Of a stretch of 9,412 bases of DNA, positions 6,395-9,412 are shown in pieces. The notes beneath the pieces are model-generated. The model searched no databases. It was not told the origin of the DNA and saw nothing but the letters and a program-made list of their open reading frames with translations. The stretch spans positions 1 to 9,412 of the forward strand of contig JAAZLY010000145.1 in NCBI GenBank assembly GCA_012799115.1. The letters are read 5' to 3'. How positions within the stretch are numbered: the first letter of the stretch is position 1; every line of letters begins with the position of its first letter. This stretch comes from Bacillota bacterium. Its GTDB lineage: Bacteria; Bacillota; Limnochordia; Darwinibacteriales; Darwinibacteriaceae. The translations under genes were made by a program, and so were the position numbers.

Positions 6395-6982
6395 ATGGTC
6401 ATACACAAAGAATATGCGTTGCGCCGTTTTTGTGAGGTCCCCCTAAAGCACGAACACAGCAAGGCTCTCTTAGAGAAGATCTGTGTGCATCCGGCCTTGC
6501 TGAAGAAGCTTGTCTTTGTTACCACCCGGGACTACCTACCGAATACGATGTTGATTTCCCAAGTAGGAACGTCTGAAGCTGGTTTTGAACTGCAACTCGG
6601 TCATGAATCGGAACATCTGACCCTAGTGAATGGAGGTTTGAAAAAGGAAAAGCAACAGATTAGGGAGGCTCCCATTCAAGATCCTTTGAAGGCTTGGGAT
6701 GTTCTCCAGGATTTTAGCGGAATACTCCATGTACAGCTTGTCTTTAAGGAGGATATCCCTGATTGGTATGGAGAGATAGCGATACCGAATGAAGCCATAC
6801 CTCCAATGGCCCTTAGGCCAGGTTGGGGAGCTTTTATCCGGGAACAAGTGGATCTAATTCTGTGGGCCATTACTTTAAAGGAGCAAATTGATGAAGCGCT
6901 TCGTGTGCGAGATGAACGTTTGTTCCGAGAGTCACTGCACCTTTATAACGAGGTTTGTCAGTCTTGCTTTTGGCAGCTCTAG
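6395..6982 (+). CDS. UPF0302/YpiB-like protein of unknown function
   Basis: 195 residues, soluble, with no signal peptide or membrane span. It starts at ATG 6395 after AAGGAGG (6382-6388). Alignment by eye to the YpiB (UPF0302) family: residues 18-55 ('KHEHSKALLEKI...LLKKLVFV...LPNTMLIS') resemble the YpiB stretch of an LNYLL-H-LLEKVHFV-RGLIMS pattern; 'DPLKAWDVLQD...ILHVQLVF' (about 96-118) resembles the D-E-K-hydrophobic...IYIQLNF region; and the C-terminal 'LKEQIDEALRVRDERLF' matches the LL..IDEALD..D...F helix. Compared with B. subtilis YpiB (about 179 residues) there seems to be an insertion around 60-95. The function of YpiB is not established. The gene stands between the MBL gene (77-bp gap) and lepB, on the same strand. 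The family match is moderate and from memory, so this may be only a distant relative. Confidence 0.6.
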   Translation: MVIHKEYALRRFCEVPLKHEHSKALLEKICVHPALLKKLVFVTTRDYLPNTMLISQVGTSEAGFELQLGHESEHLTLVNGGLKKEKQQIREAPIQDPLKAWDVLQDFSGILHVQLVFKEDIPDWYGEIAIPNEAIPPMALRPGWGAFIREQVDLILWAITLKEQIDEALRVRDERLFRESLHLYNEVCQSCFWQL

Positions 6983-6992
6983 CTTTGGCTTT

Positions 6993-7010
6993 CCTTTCCA
7001 GCCTTTCCAG
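6993..7010 (+). repeat. Tandem 9-bp direct repeat
   Basis: CCTTTCCAG occurs twice with no gap (6993-7001 and 7002-7010), in the gap just after the UPF0302-like gene. It may be simple slippage; no function can be assigned. Confidence 0.5.
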
Positions 7011-7083
7011 GAGAAAACAGGCAGGATTTGACGTAGTTGATGTGGAACCCTCCTAGGAACATATCTAGAAATGCCGAAATGTT

Positions 7084-7089
7084 GGAGGT
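7084..7089 (+). promoter_or_regulatory. Ribosome binding site pointing to a TTG start of lepB
   Basis: GGAGGT, 7 nt before TTG at 7097. The earlier in-frame codons TTG 7037 and ATG 7040 lack such a site, and ATG 7079 lies too close to it. Confidence 0.75.
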
Positions 7090-7096
7090 TGACATA

Positions 7097-7660
7097 TTGA
7101 AACCAGTAGTGCGAAAACCGAAAAGCCAAATTCGCGAACTTTTAGAGACAATAGGCTCAGCAGTATTGATTGCCGCCTTCATTATGATCTTCATAGCTCG
7201 GGCCTACACTGTGAATGGCGACTCTATGCTTCCCACCTTGCAACACGGTGAACGACTCCTGGTGGATAAAATCTCGTATCGGTTTATTGAGCCGTCTAGG
7301 GGAGAAATCATTGTTTTTAAGAACCCATCCAATCTGAGTGAGCAGTTTGTGAAGCGAGTGATTGGTCTGCCTGGAGATAAGGTGGCTATTACCCAGGGTG
7401 TTGTTTATGTTAATGATCAGCCGATTGAGGAGAATTACACCTTTGCTCCAGCGCGCATTGGATTTTCGGCCCAAGTTGTTCCGGAAGGGACGTATTTTGT
7501 TCTCGGAGATAATAGGAATAACAGTGAAGATAGCCGCTTTGGACGGGTAGGCTTCTTACCTCGCAACTTAATTGTGGGTAGAGCTATCTGGCGATATTGG
7601 CCAATAACCCAAATGGACGTGCTACTGCGGCCCCAAGTGTTCAAAACCCTGATTTTCTAG
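7097..7660 (+). CDS. lepB: Type I signal peptidase (SipS/LepB family)
   Basis: Membrane serine-lysine peptidase that removes signal peptides from exported proteins. With the TTG start at 7097 it has 187 residues, close to B. subtilis SipS (about 184). A short basic N-terminus (KPVVRKPK) precedes a single membrane anchor (about 18-34, 'TIGSAVLIAAFIMIFIA'), then 'VNGDSMLPTL' with catalytic S43, 'EQFVKRVIGLPGD' with general base K86, and the conserved 'LGDNRNNSEDSR' (box E) near 135-146. One N-terminal span with the catalytic domain outside is the usual Gram-positive form. Earlier in-frame starts (7037, 7040, 7079) would add up to 20 residues, but the ribosome binding site favours 7097. No adjacent export substrate or ribosomal-protein operon is visible. 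The 6983-7096 gap contains a 9-bp tandem repeat and no convincing promoter. Confidence 0.93.
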   Translation: MKPVVRKPKSQIRELLETIGSAVLIAAFIMIFIARAYTVNGDSMLPTLQHGERLLVDKISYRFIEPSRGEIIVFKNPSNLSEQFVKRVIGLPGDKVAITQGVVYVNDQPIEENYTFAPARIGFSAQVVPEGTYFVLGDNRNNSEDSRFGRVGFLPRNLIVGRAIWRYWPITQMDVLLRPQVFKTLIF

Positions 7661-7701
7661 CAGAAACAGAACAAAAGCGTTCCCCATTTTTGTAGCGTAA
7701 A

Positions 7702-7730
7702 TTGACAGAATACTGGGAATTGGGTACCCT
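7702..7730 (+). promoter_or_regulatory. Possible promoter for the patatin-like gene
   Basis: A perfect -35 TTGACA (7702-7707), a 17-nt spacer and a poor -10 TACCCT (7725-7730, three of six consensus positions). It would give a leader of about 70 nt. The position suits the downstream gene, but the -10 is weak and an activator or another sigma factor may be needed. Confidence 0.35.
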
Positions 7731-7737
7731 GACTATT

Positions 7738-7758
7738 TTGTTCCACTTACACGAACAA
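7738..7758. repeat. Inverted repeat TTGTTC-N9-GAACAA in the leader of the patatin-like gene
   Basis: Six-base arms at 7738-7743 and 7753-7758 around a 9-nt centre, downstream of the possible promoter. The size and symmetry would suit a repressor operator, or a weak hairpin in the transcript. The N9 spacing excludes a LexA box. Confidence 0.35.
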
Positions 7759-7791
7759 GCTTCTCAAATCTGTATAGAATATATGGATTTT

Positions 7792-7799
7792 GAGGAGGT
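7792..7799 (+). promoter_or_regulatory. Ribosome binding site pointing to a TTG start of the patatin-like gene
   Basis: GAGGAGGT, 7 nt before TTG 7807. Earlier in-frame starts (TTG 7702, ATG 7783) would place this site inside the gene and add residues with no resemblance to the family. Confidence 0.75.
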
Positions 7800-7806
7800 A
7801 ATCGAC

Positions 7807-8913
7807 TTGAAACAGAGACTTGCTTTTGTCTTATCGGGAGGTAGTGTGCGTGCTGCAGCCCATGTAGGAGTGTTGAAGGCTCTAGAAGAATATGCTCTAG
7901 AACCAGATGTGATAGTAGGAACATCTGGTGGTTCGATTGTGGCCGCCCTTTATGCCACGGGCCTAAGTGCCAGGCAGCTTGAGGAGCTTTTTTTGGAGTA
8001 TACCCGCGCCAAGGGAAAAGTCGTGGATCCCAATTGGCGGGGAGCCATCATATCGCTATTGACTCTCGACTATAAAAAGTTTACAGGTCTTGTGCGCGGT
8101 GTCGCTCTAGAGGAAATAATTGCCCAAAGCCTGCCAATTCAGCGATTTGAAGACTTGAAGAAGTGTCAGCTCTTGATTCCGGCGGTGAACCTCAATAGTG
8201 GTCAACAAACGGTTTTCTGCGACTACAAGACCCTAAGACTCACTCTAGATCGGGAGGGTAAGTGTGCTGGCTATCCCTTAAGGGATGATCTCACCATTTC
8301 CCAAGCGGTACGGGCAAGCATTAGCATTCCAGGAATCTTCGTCCCTGCAGAGTTCTCAGACGATCAAAGCCCTGATTGCTATGTAGATGGCGCCTTGAGA
8401 GATGGCTATCCCGTAAATATTGCAGTTCGCCTCGGCAAGGCCACAAGGGTCCTTGGGGTGAACCTAGGGTATGCTGGTATGCGAAGGGATACAGTCCTGC
8501 AGGATGGTCCCCTTGAGATTTTTAGCCAGTCTCTAGATATCATCATGCGGGCTCAGTATCGAGATCGCCTGCAGGATCGGGCCTTGGTTGGCAGCAGAAT
8601 TGTGACCATTAATCCTTTAATCTACGACATTGGCACCTTTGAGGTAGAGTACATTCCTCAGATGATTGCCAGGGGCTACGAGGTGGCAACAAGGCTCTTT
8701 CGAGAACGGGGACTAGAAGTGGGCTGCCTAGAGAATAGAGAACGATTCTTTCGCATGATCAGAGATCCTCAGAGTTTTCCCGAGAAAAATAGTCCCTATT
8801 TTAACTACCTTTTGGAACATCAGATTAAGGGGAAACCGGTGGCAGAACCTGAAGCTAAACCAAGTTGGCTCGATCTTTTACGAACCGTGACCCGAAAAAG
8901 GGTGCATGGCTAG
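7807..8913 (+). CDS. Patatin-like phospholipase / serine acyl hydrolase
   Basis: 368 residues from TTG 7807. Patatin fold with a Ser-Asp dyad: the oxyanion loop 'LSGGSVRAAAHVGVLKAL' (9-26), nucleophile S40 in GTSGGS (38-43), 'ASISIPGIFVP' (170-180, the conserved A-S-x-x-x-P-G/F block) and D194 in DGA (194-196). No signal peptide or membrane span, so probably cytosolic or peripheral. Such proteins hydrolyse acyl esters of phospholipids or other lipids; bacterial members of this short, RssA/YlbK-like type mostly have no known substrate. The loop has R-A-A-A where the common form is R-G-A-A, a conservative change that should still fit an oxyanion hole. The C-terminal 100 residues, including 'EYIPQMIARGYEVATRLF', follow the usual pattern. 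lepB lies 146 bp upstream and a stem-loop lies 20 bp downstream. Family is sure; substrate unknown. Confidence 0.88.
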   Translation: MKQRLAFVLSGGSVRAAAHVGVLKALEEYALEPDVIVGTSGGSIVAALYATGLSARQLEELFLEYTRAKGKVVDPNWRGAIISLLTLDYKKFTGLVRGVALEEIIAQSLPIQRFEDLKKCQLLIPAVNLNSGQQTVFCDYKTLRLTLDREGKCAGYPLRDDLTISQAVRASISIPGIFVPAEFSDDQSPDCYVDGALRDGYPVNIAVRLGKATRVLGVNLGYAGMRRDTVLQDGPLEIFSQSLDIIMRAQYRDRLQDRALVGSRIVTINPLIYDIGTFEVEYIPQMIARGYEVATRLFRERGLEVGCLENRERFFRMIRDPQSFPEKNSPYFNYLLEHQIKGKPVAEPEAKPSWLDLLRTVTRKRVHG

Positions 8914-8933
8914 ACACGATTTTGCAATAGGAA

Positions 8934-8965
8934 AGGGCTCTGAGCAATTAATGCATCAAAGCCCT
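8934..8965. terminator. Stem-loop after the patatin-like gene, possible terminator
   Basis: AGGGCT (8934-8939) pairs with AGCCCT (8960-8965). The stem continues inward through TGA/TCA after one mismatch and then GCA/TGC with a one-base bulge, closing on a 5-nt loop. It begins 21 nt after the stop codon at 8911-8913. It is not followed by a clear U-run (TATTATAG follows), so it may be a weak terminator or an mRNA 3'-end stabiliser. Confidence 0.5.
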
Positions 8966-8995
8966 ATTATAGATAATCTCACCTGTTTGAATTAT

Positions 8996-9007
8996 TTTGT
9001 GCACAAA
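8996..9007. promoter_or_regulatory. Perfect 12-bp palindrome upstream of the fosX-like gene
   Basis: TTTGTGCACAAA is fully self-complementary and AT-flanked, about 110 bp before the fosX-like start. It could be an operator for a dimeric regulator. No consensus promoter could be placed next to it, so no regulator is proposed. The rest of the 8914-9114 gap contains only the stem-loop and a short ATCGAG direct repeat (9019-9033). Confidence 0.35.
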
Positions 9008-9114
9008 TTTTTGGTTGGATCGAGGTTATCGAGTTGTTCTGTTTAGTAGTGGATACAGATGCAGCACTTAACTAGGGTTGTTGGGAAAATGGATTAATGT
9101 GGGCAGGTGTATAA

Positions 9115-9412
9115 ATGATCGCAGGAATGAGCCACCTCACATTTGTGGTGAAGGATTTGGACCGAGCTTCGCAGTTTTTCACCATGATTTTCGCTGCTGA
9201 AGAAGTGTATACGAGTGGAGAGCGGACGTTTTCTATAGCCAAGGAAAAGTTCTTTACCATAGGCGATCTCTGGATTGCAATTATGGAAGGGGAGCCGCTA
9301 GCAGAACGCTCCTACAATCATGTTGCTTTCAAGATAGATGAAGCTGATTTTGAGATGTACAAGTGGCGGATCCTGGCACTAGGACTTGAATTACTGCCGC
9401 CTCGACCGAGAG
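9115..9412 (+). CDS. fosX: FosX-like fosfomycin resistance epoxide hydrolase, 5' part (cut by right edge)
   Basis: 99 complete codons of a vicinal-oxygen-chelate (glyoxalase-fold) protein; about 30-35 residues of a roughly 133-residue FosX are missing. It begins 'MIAGMSHLTFVVKDL' and has 'FAAEEVYTSGERTFS', 'KEKFFTIGDLWIAIMEG' and 'ERSYNHVAFKI', a close match to Listeria-type FosX as I remember it. Metal ligands H7 and H69 and the catalytic base E44 fall at exactly the FosX positions; the third ligand (E118 in Listeria) is beyond the edge. FosX is a Mn(II)-dependent enzyme that adds water to the fosfomycin epoxide. E44 and the overall wording separate it from the thiol transferases FosA and FosB. 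The ribosome binding site is weak (AGGT at 9105-9108) and no clear promoter is seen, so expression may be low or regulated. A related VOC protein acting on another substrate remains possible. Confidence 0.85.
   Translation, partial: MIAGMSHLTFVVKDLDRASQFFTMIFAAEEVYTSGERTFSIAKEKFFTIGDLWIAIMEGEPLAERSYNHVAFKIDEADFEMYKWRILALGLELLPPRPR

Noticed and set aside
7028..7033. TTGACG upstream of lepB as a -35 element
   Set aside because: No acceptable -10 hexamer at 16-18 nt (TCCTAG at 17).
7669..7682. GAAC...GTTC after lepB, considered as a LexA box
   Set aside because: The half-sites are 6 nt apart instead of 4, so it does not fit the LexA operator.

Overview
The window looks like chromosome from an endospore-forming Bacillota (Firmicute), probably a clostridial or related lineage. 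The reasons are a YpeB-type germination protein, a short Gram-positive SipS-type signal peptidase, a Gram-positive LexA/SOS operator (GAAC-N4-GTTC), strong GGAGG ribosome binding sites, and two TTG starts chosen by those sites. No tRNA, rRNA, CRISPR array, insertion sequence or phage gene was seen. Every base except short intergenic gaps (the longest about 200 bp, 8914-9114) belongs to a gene.

Left part (1-5473). The 3' part of a ypeB-like gene (+ strand, cut by the left edge) converges on a three-gene minus-strand operon, and the two stop codons overlap by 4 bp. The operon, in transcription order, is an ImuB-like catalytically dead Y-family polymerase homologue (5473-4352), a 79-residue DUF6504-like protein (4368-4129) and an ImuC/DnaE2-type error-prone DNA polymerase III alpha subunit (4115-1065). 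It has a clear sigma-A-type promoter (TTGACT-18-TATAAT). A perfect LexA box lies at the predicted transcription start and a one-mismatch copy lies in the promoter spacer. This is an SOS-controlled translesion mutagenesis ('mutasome') cassette without ImuA and with DUF6504 as the middle gene. It is the main point of interest in the window. ImuB and ImuC each carry a candidate beta-clamp-binding pentapeptide.

Right part (5559-9412). The plus-strand genes run away from the mutasome promoter: a PhnP-like metallo-beta-lactamase-fold phosphodiesterase, a divergent UPF0302/YpiB-like protein, type I signal peptidase (lepB/sip), a patatin-like serine lipase/phospholipase, a stem-loop, and a FosX-like fosfomycin epoxide hydrolase truncated by the right edge. 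These look like separately acquired housekeeping and accessory genes rather than one pathway. The MBL gene shares its upstream region, and possibly a palindromic -10 element, with the LexA-controlled operon.
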